Translations under genes and position numbers: made by a program
Origin: Ecdyonurus torrentis
Taxonomy: Eukaryota; Arthropoda; Insecta; Ephemeroptera; Heptageniidae
DNA: 64,000 nucleotides
Direction: 5' to 3'
Assembly: GCA_949318235.1 (NCBI GenBank)
Contig: OX439136.1
Location: forward strand, 6,936,478 to 7,000,477
The notes under the pieces: model-generated
Seen by the model: the letters and a program-made list of their open reading frames with translations, nothing else
What the model was told of the DNA's origin: nothing
Databases searched by the model: none
Shown: one piece after another, positions 29,898 through 42,154 of the stretch
How the letters are laid out: every line of letters starts with the position of its first letter
Numbering within the stretch: the first letter of the stretch is position 1

Positions 29898-30467
29898 GTG
29901 ATTACATACTATATACATCCAAAGCCTTTATCTTTATAGTGTTGCATTGAGCTTTAATTTTATATGAGGTTATATGTAATGCAAAAGGATTATAAACTTT
30001 TAGATATAATAATATATAACATTCTGCAGTGCATAGTTAATGCATTTTGCACTTTGTTGTAAATTTAGAAAATGTTTCTTGTTATTATAGTTATTATAAC
30101 ACACATAGAGGCAAAACAAACTCCATACTTTCTAACTTTGTCACATTTAGTTTTTATATACACTGCATGGTATTATTTTTGACATTATAGAAGGTGGAGT
30201 GTTATTTTATTTGGATGATTTTAGGTTTCAAATTTAAATATTGTGTAAATTCTTATTGAATTCAGAAATAATATTAAATTATAATTTTAGGCATTGTGAG
30301 GATATGGTGTAGTTTATTTTAATTATTCATAGATAATATTTAGTTAAAATGTACATATATGAAAATAATATGTATAAATAAATAGAAATAGAAATATTTT
30401 AATTTTTTTTTACATAATTCATAGTGAAATTTGAATTAAGTGATATAAGCCCTATATACTGTATATA
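28839..30467. other. AT-rich non-coding interval
   Basis: No gene is recognised. It contains a (GA)n run at 29864-29894 and AT-rich sequence. Confidence 0.45.
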
Positions 30468-30840
30468 CCGAGCTGGTATGGCCGAGTGGTGAAGGCAGCT
30501 GACTCGCAACTCTGTACTCCTCACCGAGTATAGGTTCGAGCCACTGCTAGGTGCGTACGTGAAGTGTGAGAGCACAACACGTTGCACGATGCATGTTTAC
30601 ATGCATTCCATGACGACGCACAGTATTCGGGAGGTGCATGATTGATGTGATTGCACCGACCAGCCTGCCTAGATGTTTCCACGGTTTCTCTAGGCTGTTA
30701 TGGCGAATGCCGGGCTGTGTACTTAGACCGTGGCCAGCCCGTGTGTGCTTTTCCATTAATTGGAAAGTCCTTACCTGTCGATAAGACAATGTCTTGACTG
30801 GGACTGGGATTGGTGTATAGCACGATAACACAATATGGCA

Positions 30841-30879
<39 letters not shown>
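30468..30879 (+). mobile_element. Full-length tRNA-derived SINE with poly(A) tail
   Basis: About 375 bp plus A36. The head is tRNA-like: box A TGGCCGAGTGG at 30479-30489 and box B GGTTCGAGCC at 30533-30542. The GACTCGCAACT anticodon-arm region and an extra-long variable region resemble class II tRNAs (Leu/Ser). The body (ACACGTTGCACGATGCATG, CCACGGTTTCTCTAGGCTGT, CCATTAATTGGAAAG, GGGACTGGGATTGGTG) is shared with the two truncated copies at 25607 and 63819. It would be transcribed by Pol III and mobilised by a partner LINE (family knowledge); the partner is not identified. Frames inside are not genes. Confidence 0.93.
30479..30542 (+). promoter_or_regulatory. Pol III type 2 internal promoter (A and B boxes) of the SINE
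   Basis: TGGCCGAGTGG fits the A-box consensus TRGYNNARNGG exactly. GGTTCGAGCC fits the B box with a one-base shortening near the end. The starts are 54 bp apart, the longer spacing expected from a class II tRNA with a variable arm. Confidence 0.85.
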
Positions 30880-30882
<3 letters not shown>

Positions 30883-31825
30883 AAAATTTAAAAAAATATA
30901 TATTTGTATTCTTTGTTACACCATTGATTTTCTTAAAAAGCGATTTTGATATTGTTCTGATATTGCTTGCGAGCATCTAAATCAACTCCGGTACAGAAAA
31001 AAACAAAAAAAACAACAACTTTAAATTGAAGTTTAAAAGGAAAAGAAAACGCAGAAACCTTTAATGCACGACCAAACACTAAAAAAAAACGGAAATGAAG
31101 AATTAAAATTTGCAAATGACGCATAGAATGACACGTTGCCCACTATATATGCCTTATATTAACTAATAAAGTTACATATTGCTTATGTATACCAAAAATA
31201 TATCCAACTTTCTATATAGATTTCATCCCTATATACTGTACGTACTGTATAAAGGTTTATTAATTGAAAATTTAATCAACGATTTTTTTTTTAATTCTAA
31301 TATATATACATGCAGTCATATAAGAGTTCTAGGAAAGCTATTGATTATAAAAAATTGACATATTATAGAGATATACAAAATTAATATCTTTATGGAGATA
31401 TATGTACCTATATAGTTGTTATTTTTTCCCTTGTATATATTAAAAGCAAGTTTTTGCAAAAAGAGCAACAAGAAATTTTTCACATCATATTGAATTTTTA
31501 ATATTTAGCTTTTCCAATTTATATATTAAATTTTCATATCATATTATTGCTTTTTATTTAATAAATAAAATATTAAAAGAAGAATTTAATTAATTTTTCA
31601 ATATTCTGATATTGAAGGAAATTATTTATTCTTGATATTTTATTAAAATTTTCAATATAATGTAAATAATAGATATAAAAAAATACAAAAAATATGCTAG
31701 AAAATTAATTATATTTTATAAGGGGAAAAAAAGTTCTAAAGTTCTTAAAACAAAAACTATTAATTATTGTCTCATCAACTCATCATCACTTCCAAAATTT
31801 AATAAAATATTCTAATAAAAAATTG

Positions 31826-31864
<39 letters not shown>

Positions 31865-32063
31865 AAGGAAGGAAGGAAGCAGGGGGACAATTTTTATTTT
31901 ATTGTTTATTGTCATCAAAATTAGATATTCTATTCTAGATTCAGTCCTCATTTATATGCGGAGCAATATTTTCAATATGTGCAGTAAATGTGATTGGCGT
32001 GATTGCAAATAAGTAAAATAAGCGTTAAACAGCTTGTAAATAGTGTAAATATTGCATAATATG

Positions 32064-32102
<39 letters not shown>

Positions 32103-33042
32103 GTCACAAAATGGTAGAATTACTTTTTGACGTATTGTTGAAAATATTAAAAAGAAAACAACATGAATTATTAGACTATACTTTTAAAATGAACGTTTTT
32201 TTTAATTGTTATAATTAACGTATTTGTGATAATGGGGTTTCAAATTTATTTTGAAAAAGTTTAATTTAATTTTAAATTTTTCGTTAATTGCAAGTGTTTC
32301 ATCAATAAAACAAATTATTGAAATTTACTTTTGGGAACTTTTATATATAGTGTATTTAATATTTTAATTAAAGCGGTCCCGTTAATTAAGCTAATCATTT
32401 CAGTTCTTTAAACTATAAAAGTTTTGAAGCTAATAGTTGTTATTTTCTTTTAATGCATAATTTCAAACATGCTCTTAAAAATTAACATCTAAACAATGTA
32501 TATAGTATTTAAAATAAAAATTTTACAGTCACTTTTAATTAAATTACGATCATGTTTATGCATTACACTTAAAATCTTAAAATAAATTAAAAATCATAAA
32601 ATAAAAATTTACAGACTACCCTTATAATATTAGTTTGTTTTTTTAATCTTTTTTTAACAATTGCGCCTTGATAAAATGAAACTCACCCACTGTATTTTTG
32701 AATTATATAAGTATTATAAATAAAATTAATAATAATAATATAAATTTTATGATATCGGGCAGCAGCACATGCTTCTAATTTATTTTTGAAATATATATAA
32801 GTATATAAAACTCAACCCTATAACTAACAAGGGTCATATAATTTTTTATTAGGTTGCTAAATAGACAATTATTAGAAGTAATTCGATGTCTCGTGTGTTT
32901 GCCTGAGCTGTGCTGTAATTACCATTTTTTTGATATCAAAAAGTTTGCCGCAAGGGGTAGCAGATGGTGAGCGTTAGTTTTGTATTTATTTATATTGTAA
33001 AAAAATTATATACTTTTGTCCACGCAGGTATATATTGTATAA

Positions 33043-33044
<2 letters not shown>
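30880..33044. other. AT-rich non-coding interval
   Basis: No gene is recognised. It includes A34 followed by (GGAA)4 at 31827-31880, T30 near 32066-32095, and AT-rich sequence. The patch around 32885-32985 (GTTTGCCTGAGCTGTGCTG) is locally more complex but was not matched to anything. Confidence 0.45.

Positions 33045-33087
<43 letters not shown>
33045..33087. repeat. Poly(A) tract, 43 bp
   Basis: Uninterrupted A43, followed by GACGGCAGCAGTG. No recognisable retroposon body lies upstream. Confidence 0.95.
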
Positions 33088-33089
<2 letters not shown>

Positions 33090-33301
33090 CGGCAGCAGTG
33101 ATCTTTGTGTATATGTGTGTGTGTTTTTTTCCCCCAAAGTCAACATGTTTCTTTTATTTACATTTTTTCGTCAGTTATAATTAATATGAAATATATAGAA
33201 ACTGTCCATTAGGTGTCTTTAATGTCTATAATTAAATTATATGTTTGCTTGTTTGTTACAGTTCAGTTGTTTGTTTATTTATTAATGAATTTATTTAGTT
33301 G

Positions 33302-34113
33302 TTCGTTCGTTCGTTCGTTCGTTCGTTCGTTCGTTCGTTCGTTCGTTCGTTCGTTCGTTCGTTCGTTCGTTCGTTCGTTCGTTCGTTCGTTCGTTCGTTC
33401 GTTCGTTCGTTCGTTCGTTCGTTCGTTCGTTCGTTCGTTCGTTCGTTCGTTCGTTCGTTCGTTCGTTCGTTCGTTCGTTCGTTCGTTCGTTCGTTCGTTC
33501 GTTCGTTCGTTCGTTCGTTCGTTCGTTCGTTCGTTCGTTCGTTCGTTCGTTCGTTCGTTCGTTCGTTCGTTCGTTCGTTCGTTCGTTCGTTCGTTCGTTC
33601 GTTCGTTCGTTCGTTCGTTCGTTCGTTCGTTCGTTCGTTCGTTCGTTCGTTCGTTCGTTCGTTCGTTCGTTCGTTCGTTCGTTCGTTCGTTCGTTCGTTC
33701 GTTCGTTCGTTCGTTCGTTCGTTCGTTCGTTCGTTCGTTCGTTCGTTCGTTCGTTCGTTCGTTCGTTCGTTCGTTCGTTCGTTCGTTCGTTCGTTCGTTC
33801 GTTCGTTCGTTCGTTCGTTCGTTCGTTCGTTCGTTCGTTCGTTCGTTCGTTCGTTCGTTCGTTCGTTCGTTCGTTCGTTCGTTCGTTCGTTCGTTCGTTC
33901 GTTCGTTCGTTCGTTCGTTCGTTCGTTCGTTCGTTCGTTCGTTCGTTCGTTCGTTCGTTCGTTCGTTCGTTCGTTCGTTCGTTCGTTCGTTCGTTCGTTC
34001 GTTCGTTCGTTCGTTCGTTCGTTCGTTCGTTCGTTCGTTCGTTCGTTCGTTCGTTCGTTCGTTCGTTCGTTCGTTCGTTCGTTCGTTCGTTCGTTCGTTC
34101 ATTCATTCATTCA
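33302..34113. repeat. (TTCG)199 perfect tetranucleotide array plus (TTCA)4
   Basis: 199 uninterrupted TTCG units run from 33302 to 34097, followed by four TTCA units to 34113. The upstream 60 bp has TTTG/TTTA-like quads (TTTGCTTGTTTG, TTGTTTGTTTATTTATT), a plausible seed. Every unit holds a CpG and the array is half G+C in an AT-rich window. All frames on both strands are open (Phe-Val-Arg-Ser and Asn-Glu-Arg-Thr periods), but this is a consequence of the 4-bp period, not a gene. Confidence 0.97.
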
Positions 34114-34314
34114 TATCATTATACTAACTTATTAGAGAAGAATATCCTCTTCTTATGAATTATTATAGAACAATAGAAGCCAAATAGAAGCCAAATTTTT
34201 GAAACCCAAGTCTTCTCATAAAACAAAAAGCTTGTTTTAAAATTGATTTATGTGACAGTTTTAAATTAAGTATACTATACTACAAGAAATTTTATGTGCC
34301 AAAAAATTTAATCC

Positions 34315-34347
<33 letters not shown>

Positions 34348-35838
34348 TTTGTTTGCAAGCTACTTTTTTGCAAGTTTGCTTTGAGCATTATTTTTTTCCA
34401 CCCGCCGTATATCCTATATAAAGCATCTGATGATTTATTTAACATATACACCATGACGCCGCGCTTTGCTTGTGACTTGAAATTGAATCCTCTAACAACG
34501 ATTTGTCAACTTGTAAAACTCAACAGTAAAAAATTTATATATACTTTGATCTAGAACAAAAAAATTTAACGGCTTGAAAAAAAAAAAAAAAAAAAAAAAA
34601 TTATACGATGTGTTGAAATTTAAAATTCATGGACTTATTTTCATCAAACATAGCAACATAAAAGTCAAGTCGTGTTATAGAAATAGAACTTACTGCTAAC
34701 TCAATCACAACACACAATTTTATACTCTCTTTTTTTTATGGTTTTACAAAAAAAATTAATTTCCATATGTCTAGTAGCGTCACACTATATGTTGTGAAAT
34801 TGTATGTTTTATATCTATAGAGCTCTATTTGAATATTATGTTATTGATTCATGCTATATTTACGGACAAAAGTTAACTCTTGTAGCGTAGCCAAAGTTGC
34901 ATTTGAACCTTCTTTTTTTTTTTTAGTCCTAAAAATAAGAGCAAAAATTTAAACATTCAAATTAAAAGGGAAGAGATGAAGTCCTCTACTATATAGCTAA
35001 AGGGCAAATAAAAAATTGACAACTTATACTCAAGAAAAGACTTTTTTTACATAAAAAAAAAAAAAAAAAAAAAAATCGTAACTCTCTATTATTAATTTTC
35101 CTTATTGTGACTAGAGTTAACAATGGCATTTCAACATTATATCCTTCAGCATTGCGGGATCAAAATTTCATACAGTTGTTTTTTTTTCCTTCATTTTGAG
35201 AAACATGTTACACAGAGGCCCGAAATAATACTAAAATGAAGAACAGACACACTTTTACGTGTTTTAAATTTATATTTATTGTTTTTTAAATAACACCTAC
35301 AACCTCCAATGAAATTTTACAAAATCAAGTTAAATTAGATCGGGGGGGGGGGGGGGGTAAAAAAACTGCCCTGTTATGATTCTTATTTGCTGTATAGAAT
35401 TTTTTGAAAAACACTTTTTGCATGTGATTACTGATTATAGATGGATTAATTTATCATTTAAACATTATACTTAGAAATAACTAACGGAAAGTCCAGACAA
35501 TCAAAATCACAGATTCCAACTTTAAATATAACTCATCATTAATTAACGTAAATTCTCTGTAATAAACTTGAATAAAAAAAAATTCCATCAGCTAGTTACA
35601 AAAAAAAAAAAAAAAAAAAAAAAAAATCCAATTTAATTGACTTATTACACTTTGAAATTTGAATATAGTAAATTACTTACAAAAATAATAATAATTTACT
35701 CATTTATTTTTTTAAATAAAGACACATAGGACATAATAATTAAGAGACTATTATAAATTATTCTCTCTCCTCTTATTTCTTTTTTGACTGCGCATACACA
35801 AATTACAGAGCTCTCTGATTACATTTTAGAGAGCGAGT

Positions 35839-35839
<1 letters not shown>
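34114..35839. other. AT-rich non-coding interval
   Basis: Contains T28-class poly(T) near 34318-34346, poly(A) near 34579-34600, 35054-35074 and 35600-35627, and a G16 run at about 35342-35357. No gene is recognised. Confidence 0.5.
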
Positions 35840-35885
<46 letters not shown>

Positions 35886-35960
35886 AAAAGCAGTGATGGA
35901 TGCGCGACAAATGATCATTGTGCTTACGTCAGATTTTAACCATGTGCCACACGCTTCTGT

Positions 35961-36001
<41 letters not shown>
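35840..36001. repeat. Inverted (AG)n ... (CT)n pair
   Basis: (AG)n at 35840-35881 and (CT)n at 35961-36001 are about equal in length and complementary, separated by about 80 bp (including GGATGCGCGACAAATGATC). This could form a hairpin with a stem of about 40 bp. Confidence 0.93.
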
Positions 36002-36003
<2 letters not shown>

Positions 36004-37197
36004 CACATGTGCAACAGCCGGCAAATGTGACATTCAAACTAGAAACATCTCCAGAAAAAAAAAGGTGGCATATCATTATTATGCATTATGTAATATATAA
36101 AAGCCTCACAGGGGAGCTAAAAGGATGTTTTAAAAATATTTTTAAGGGAAGTGTATGAATTAACCGCATCCTGGTTTTATATAAGATTTGTTTTTAAAAT
36201 GTTGTAAGTAAAATAAGAAATGAGGGGTGAAATGCATATTATATAAGGAATGGAATTTTAAATGATTATTTGTCTGCGGCTAGTGAAATTTACAAATAAT
36301 GAAGTGTATATGGCAGAGAAAAATAATTTAAATAAAAATTATATAATTTCTTTTCTGGTTTCGATTTGATAATTTAAAAAGAAAAAATAAAGAGTAAAAA
36401 AGAAATATATTATATTTCGCACTAATATTTCAACTTATGTTTTAAACTATAAGATTTTGCTATATATGTATATAGTTTACCTAATTAGGTATCAATGTTT
36501 CAGTAAATATTTATTTTTAAGTAAACTATGAATTTTTTTGAGATAATCAAAACATGATAGAGAGAGAGAGAGAGAGATTATAGAATAGAATCCAACGTAA
36601 AAAATTATTTTAAGTTATTTTAGTGTAATTTTGTACAGTAAAAATAATATTATATGAAATTTTTAGTCTTACTCAACATTCAACATTAAGCTGCGGTGTA
36701 TATAATTTTCTGCCATATTTACTCACTTATATTTTACAAAATTAGCACTATATAAATCTAACATTACAATAAAATAAATTACAAATGTTAACGTTTTATA
36801 ACTTTATATAAACTGTACAATATTATACTAGAAAATCACATCAAGCAAAAACAAAATTATGCTTTTCAACATACCTTATGACGTTGTACCTTCTTTTAAC
36901 ATTAAAAATCTCTATATATATAGAAATATAATTTAAAGTAAATATACAATTATTGTATATATAATACGTAAATAATCAAAGTTTATAATGATATAGTATT
37001 ATGTAATATAATTGCAATAATATATACCCAAACCACATTAATACTAACAAATAAAATATATTCAAAAGTGTAATTAAAATGAAATTGAACAATTATAATT
37101 ACTCACTATATATATTTACTATTCTACTACGATTATTACAAACAAGAAGTGCATATTGATTCATTCTATTCCCTTGTCTCTCTCACCCTTCTCTTTA

Positions 37198-37201
<4 letters not shown>
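36002..37201. other. AT-rich non-coding interval
   Basis: Contains a (GA)n run at 36558-36577. No gene is recognised. Confidence 0.45.

Positions 37202-37276
<75 letters not shown>
37202..37276. repeat. (CT)n microsatellite
   Basis: About 37 CT units, in the same orientation as the larger array at 37390. Confidence 0.97.
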
Positions 37277-37279
<3 letters not shown>

Positions 37280-37385
37280 GTTCTATTATATAACAAGCTA
37301 TAGACAAAGATCAAAGAATTTTTAAAATTCACATAATGCACAAGTAGTGCACTTCTATAAAATTCATTCTAGCATTCAATACTTG

Positions 37386-37556
<171 letters not shown>

Positions 37557-37824
37557 ATGTTTTTCAATTACAAAGTAAATTTACTTTTTACGTTTATTAA
37601 GACCACCCTAGTAGAGTTAAAAAGAAGTTTATTATATTCATTCTTTTCATTAATATACTCATTTTCTTTTTATACATTTATTGATTAAAAACATATAAGT
37701 ACACTTTCAATGATTAAAATTTGTATCATTTACTCTTGAAAGAAAAAGTGATACAAAAGATATAAATAAGTCTTCTATTATATAAATAAAGATTTTAGAT
37801 GGATGATGTATAATGATAAAAAAT

Positions 37825-38130
37825 TTAAAGGCGTAGAACACCTTGAACACAAAACATGTCTTATATCCTAATATACCTAAATATCAATGTTGATATGGAC
37901 GGAGTCATTGATTTATTGTTTATTTTCCATTTACTAAATGGCATTTGCGGGCTTACCTCATCACAGCTCGTCTGTTTCCGCGCGCGTGGACTAGTGAGCT
38001 GTGACGTCACAAACTGCAGTTGCTATTTTGTGGAATGAAAAATAAATTATAAATCAATGACTCCAAACAAATCAACGTTGATGTTCAGGCGTGTTGCAAG
38101 TTTTTTGTTCAAATTGTTCTACGCCTTTAA
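37825..38130. mobile_element. Foldback MITE, TTAA-flanked (CRE-bearing)
   Basis: 306 bp with TTAA at both ends. The left TIR is AGGCGTAGAACACCTTGAAC; the right end, reverse-complemented, is AGGCGTAGAACAATTTGAAC. Arms continue (AACATGTC; AACGTTGAT / ATGTTGATATGGACGGAGTC against GGAGTCATTGATTTAT). The centre is GC-rich: CGTCTGTTTCCGCGCGCGTG and AGCTGTGACGTCACA. The 60-codon frame inside is incidental. Confidence 0.88.
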
Positions 38131-38292
38131 AGGACAGTATAAACATATATTTTATAAACTTGTTATAATATAGGTTTAAATATATCATTAGCATATTAGT
38201 ATATTTAGAACAGTGATTTAGACGCTATAAATATAAAGTTATATAGATTTTATTTTAAAATCTTTATATTTTTTTTTCTGTGCGTGTTCTAT

Positions 38293-38294
<2 letters not shown>

Positions 38295-38333
<39 letters not shown>
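38295..38333. repeat. Poly(T) tract, 39 bp
   Basis: T39 followed by GCTTG. The SINE antisense start is also T-run then GCTTGC, but no SINE body follows, so this may be a tail-only remnant or chance. Confidence 0.9.
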
Positions 38334-38336
<3 letters not shown>

Positions 38337-38847
38337 TGTTTACAGTATATACACATACACGATTTTCAAACCATAATTGATAAAATTATATTTCCACACA
38401 TATATAGACTTATACATATATATAACAAAGGAATTTCCATAATTCTTCAAAAATTACAGAGGAATTGTATATAATATGGATTACAGAAATGAACAAATGT
38501 AAGATTTTAAACTTTTTGTCTATAAATTAAATAGAATAAAATAATAAGTATATCAATAAATAAGTTACTCAAATGTATAAAATGCATTATATTGAAAAAA
38601 TATGTTATAATATAATATACTCAAAGTGAATGGCTACATTAAATTACTGGTTCAAACGTTTAAAAATTGCGCTACATATTCATTTTATACCTCAATAATC
38701 ACATAAATAATTAAAAGTACTTATGTATTAATTAAAGTATGTAATATATTGAATTTAAACTTATATTGAATGAAATTTGTAGGAATATTTTCTTCTTTAT
38801 ACTTTTGTAGGCAATTATATAGTGAATTCATAAAGACCAGTTAAAAT

Positions 38848-38881
<34 letters not shown>

Positions 38882-39068
38882 AAGAGAGAATATTTTACAT
38901 GCCAATTAAACATCACTCAACTTACAAACATTTTCAAGGACCGAGAGAGAAAAAAAATGAAAAAGGAAGGAGAAAAAAAAACTTGTCGAGTTTTACTAAT
39001 ATTTACATCAAAGTGAAAAGTCTAAACGTATACTTAACTCAAATTATAATTTATAAGACTCGACTACC

Positions 39069-39070
<2 letters not shown>
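38334..39070. other. AT-rich non-coding interval with a (GA)n run
   Basis: Contains an interrupted GA array at 38848-38888. No gene is recognised. Confidence 0.45.

Positions 39071-39148
<78 letters not shown>
39071..39148. repeat. (AG)n microsatellite
   Basis: About 38 uninterrupted AG units. Confidence 0.97.
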
Positions 39149-39464
39149 AGGTTAAAAAGTTAAGATATTTTTAAATAATGAGAGAAAAATAAATAAACAC
39201 TGCAAAAGATGAAAAGAAAAATATTTATATTATAAAATAAAAATAACAATCTTATTTATTTTATACACAGCAAGTTCAATTTTTAATTAATTTCTTTGAA
39301 AAATGCGTGAAATTTGGTATTCATTATTATAGAAAACTATATATTATTATGAAATAAAGAAAGATATTTCTCTTCTCTGCTCTCACAGTGATAAAAATAA
39401 ACTTGAAATAATCATGCTATAGTTTATTTTGTGCTGAATTATTTTTTGTTTATATAAAAATAAT

Positions 39465-39605
39465 ATAATACAGCATAAAACTGTGTTAACCGCAGCAGCA
39501 TAAATATTAGGTTTTATTTACCTTAAATATTTATGCTGTTCTATTTAACTAAATTTATGCTATATAATGACATAAATACAGCATAAATTATATAATTTCT
39601 TCTCA
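39465..39605. mobile_element. Diverged family G element
   Basis: Rich in the family G signature ATGACATAAATACAGCATAA. It contains an internal dyad, AGCATAAATATT ... AAATATTTATGCT. The TIRs are not recovered. Confidence 0.45.
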
Positions 39606-39943
39606 AGTGGCACATGCATGCATAAACATTGCTAAATTCTTTTATATAATTGAAATCACATTTTTTGATATGATAATACACACAGATATTATTATGTACG
39701 AATATAAATATATATTTCAAGTTAAGTGAATAACACGTTTATTATGTATAATATAATTATTAATTACATGCTTGTTTACTCAAATTCTAATTAATTGTAT
39801 TGTTTTATATAATCTAATAATATAGAAAATTTGATTTGTTTGGTGGCCTATCAATTATATATGTTTAAAAATTTAAATGTCTAAAATATGTCCGCAAACA
39901 AAACGAAAAATAACACAAATTTAAACAAAAGTTGTATAACAAC

Positions 39944-40345
39944 TTAAAGCCCTTATCAACTTACTTTTTTATCATTTGGAATACTAGACTGATATCTTAA
40001 TATCCATGAATTAGACACCAACACGTTGATTTTGTATTTATTTTCGTTTATTTTCCTTTTTGCGGTTATATCACGTATCTGACGTCACAATGTACCACCG
40101 CCAATCACAGTCACCGCTCTGGTCACGTGATAAATTTAAGCTCCTCACTAAAGTTCTTTACCCCTATCATGGTCCCATCGATACATTGTGACGTCAGATA
40201 CGTGATATAACCGCAAAAAGGAAATTAAACGAAAATAAATACAAAATCAACGTGTTGGTGTCTAATTCATGGATAACAAGGTATGGTAATTATCAGTCTA
40301 GTATTCTAAATGATTAAAAAAAAAGTAAGTTGACAAGGGCTTTAA
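39944..40345. mobile_element. 402-bp long-arm foldback MITE, TTAA-flanked
   Basis: TTAA at both ends. Arms of about 160 bp are near-perfect reverse complements. The left arm starts AGCCCTTATCAACTTACTTT and later has GACACCAACACGTTGATTTT and TTTGCGGTTATATCACGTAT; the right arm mirrors each of these with few differences, so it is the best-preserved foldback here. CTGACGTCACAATG occurs in both arms. The spacer of about 80 bp has CACCGCCAATCACAGTCACC and CACGTGAT. Non-coding. Confidence 0.93.
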
Positions 40346-40406
40346 TAATGCATTTCTTCTATTACATTTTGGAAATTTTTATTTGTGTGAATGTACATTA
40401 TATAAT

Positions 40407-40481
40407 TAACTGTATATACTGTAAAACAGTTGGGTTAAATTGAGAGGTTTGTAACCTGATTTCACCCAATAAAAACCGTTT
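40407..40481 (+). repeat. 76-bp dispersed repeat (family I), copy 1
   Basis: CTGTAAAACAGTTGGGTTAA, ATTGAGAGGTT and CCCAATAAAA are shared, inverted, with 45493-45568. The ends TAACTG and CCGTTTA (CCGTTA class) form a short TIR. Confidence 0.7.
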
Positions 40482-40958
40482 ATAATTATTATAATAAAAT
40501 ATCACATTTTGATTTACGAAAAGTGATTGTCGGCTGAGTAAAAAGTTTATTGCATTTTTTTTTCATCCGAGTTACAACAATCAAGTCAGTTGTGTAGGCG
40601 ATGACAACTTGTCATTCTATTGATTAGAAGAGAGTTGAGTTTGAATCTCTTCAACCGTAACAAAAAAAAAATAATAATAATAAAAAAAAAAAAAGTCGAT
40701 TGATGTCACAAGTATACAAAATGTCACTGCAGAAGAGAGAACAATTCTAGAGTATTTTCTTATAAGAATTGCGTCATCTTTAAAAAAAAAAGTAACAATA
40801 ATAAAAATAAAGTAAGTTTTTTTTTTGTGCAATATAGCGTATAAAAATTTATTTCTTTACAATTTACTTTACTTTACTTTTATATATTATATAATATATA
40901 TATATATATATATATAGATAAAAATAATGTTGAAATTTTATCAATGGCTCTCTATGTG

Positions 40959-41223
40959 CACTGAAAGAATAAATTACGTAATTTATGCTGGTTTTATGTC
41001 ATTATAGCATAAATAATGCTAAATTAGAATAACATAAATTATTATGCTGTACAACATAATATTTATGCTATGTAACATATAAATTATGCAGTATTACCAA
41101 GATTATGCTGTATCCAACAAATTTTGCTGCAAATGATCTATATAGCATAATTATTACCATAGTATAAATATGTAATACATATATTTATACTATGTTATTA
41201 CGTACAGTTATTTTTGTCCGTGT
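40959..41223. mobile_element. Family G MITE, copy 1
   Basis: Left CACTGAAAGAATAAATTACG, right (reverse-complemented) CACGGACAAAAATAACTGTA. The interior is composed of repeated ATAAATTATGCT/AGCATAAT units, including ATGTCATTATAGCATAAA, which is shared with 42155. Confidence 0.7.
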
Positions 41224-41835
41224 GTTATATGCTCTGTCTGTCACCGTCTCTATACATTATATAATATATAACAATAACAATTCATAATTTTATTTTAAAA
41301 TGTTTTAAAGAATTGTTGTTTTGTGTTCTATAATTGGGATAAAGGTTTTTGGGTTTAGGAATTTAAGTTAAAATGTATGAAAAATAAAAAATAAAAATGC
41401 AGGTTATAAAAAGTGCAAATTTTCGCCTAAAAATTTTTTTCCCTCTCTCAATCTCTAAAATATCTGTAGAAATAGTAAAAAAAAGTATAATATCTATAAA
41501 ATTAAATTTAATACTGCATCTGCATCAATTATATATTAAAATTAAATTAAATTTTAACATAATAATAGTAACAACTATTAAACTCTTGTATATATTATTA
41601 TTATATTATGTTACAGAGCATTAATTAGAATATCTGCATTATAGTATTATATACATTATAACGAATGTCAGAAGCATACAATGACAATGTATATATATAT
41701 ATATATATATATAATATGACAAACAGCAAAATGTGCTTAGCCAGCTTGGAGACATAATTCAATCACTAATGACAAACAATAGCCATAATTCATCATTTCG
41801 TTAATTATATTCTCATTTGGTTTAACATCAAATTT

Positions 41836-41837
<2 letters not shown>
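41224..41837. other. AT-rich non-coding interval
   Basis: A short (TA)n run at about 41691-41713; otherwise AT-rich. The 75-codon Ile/Lys-rich frame near 41397 is not gene-like. Confidence 0.45.

Positions 41838-41931
<94 letters not shown>
41838..41931. repeat. (AT)n microsatellite
   Basis: About 94 bp of TA repeat. It abuts a short GC-richer segment (41932-42055) with CTCTGGCCAAAAC and two CCAATCA motifs. Confidence 0.97.
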
Positions 41932-41932
<1 letters not shown>

Positions 41933-42154
41933 TCTGGCCAAAACAAGGTCGTTCCAGCCAAAAGCTGTATCCGCAGTGCTAAACCAATCAGAGAGCGTGC
42001 TATAAACCTACTAGCCAATCACAGTTGACTTTACATAGTTAATTACATTGTATCCACTGGAACTAGTATTGGGAGAAGTGTATTTAATATATTTATGTGA
42101 AGAAACATTGTTTCTTAATTATTGAGGTGTGCGTGATAGTTAATTGACAACTTA

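Noticed and set aside
30471..30552. Functional tRNA gene
   Set aside because: The A and B boxes are present, but the acceptor stem does not close and the sequence continues into a SINE body with a poly(A) tail shared by other copies.
33213..34135. Open frames of 271-304 codons (FVRS and NERT repeats) on both strands
   Set aside because: They are the (TTCG)n array read in different frames; a 4-bp repeat without a stop is open in every frame on both strands.
41932..42055. Promoter with two CCAATCA boxes
   Set aside because: No TATA, initiator, CpG cluster or downstream frame or poly(A) signal accompanies it, unlike the block at 20655.
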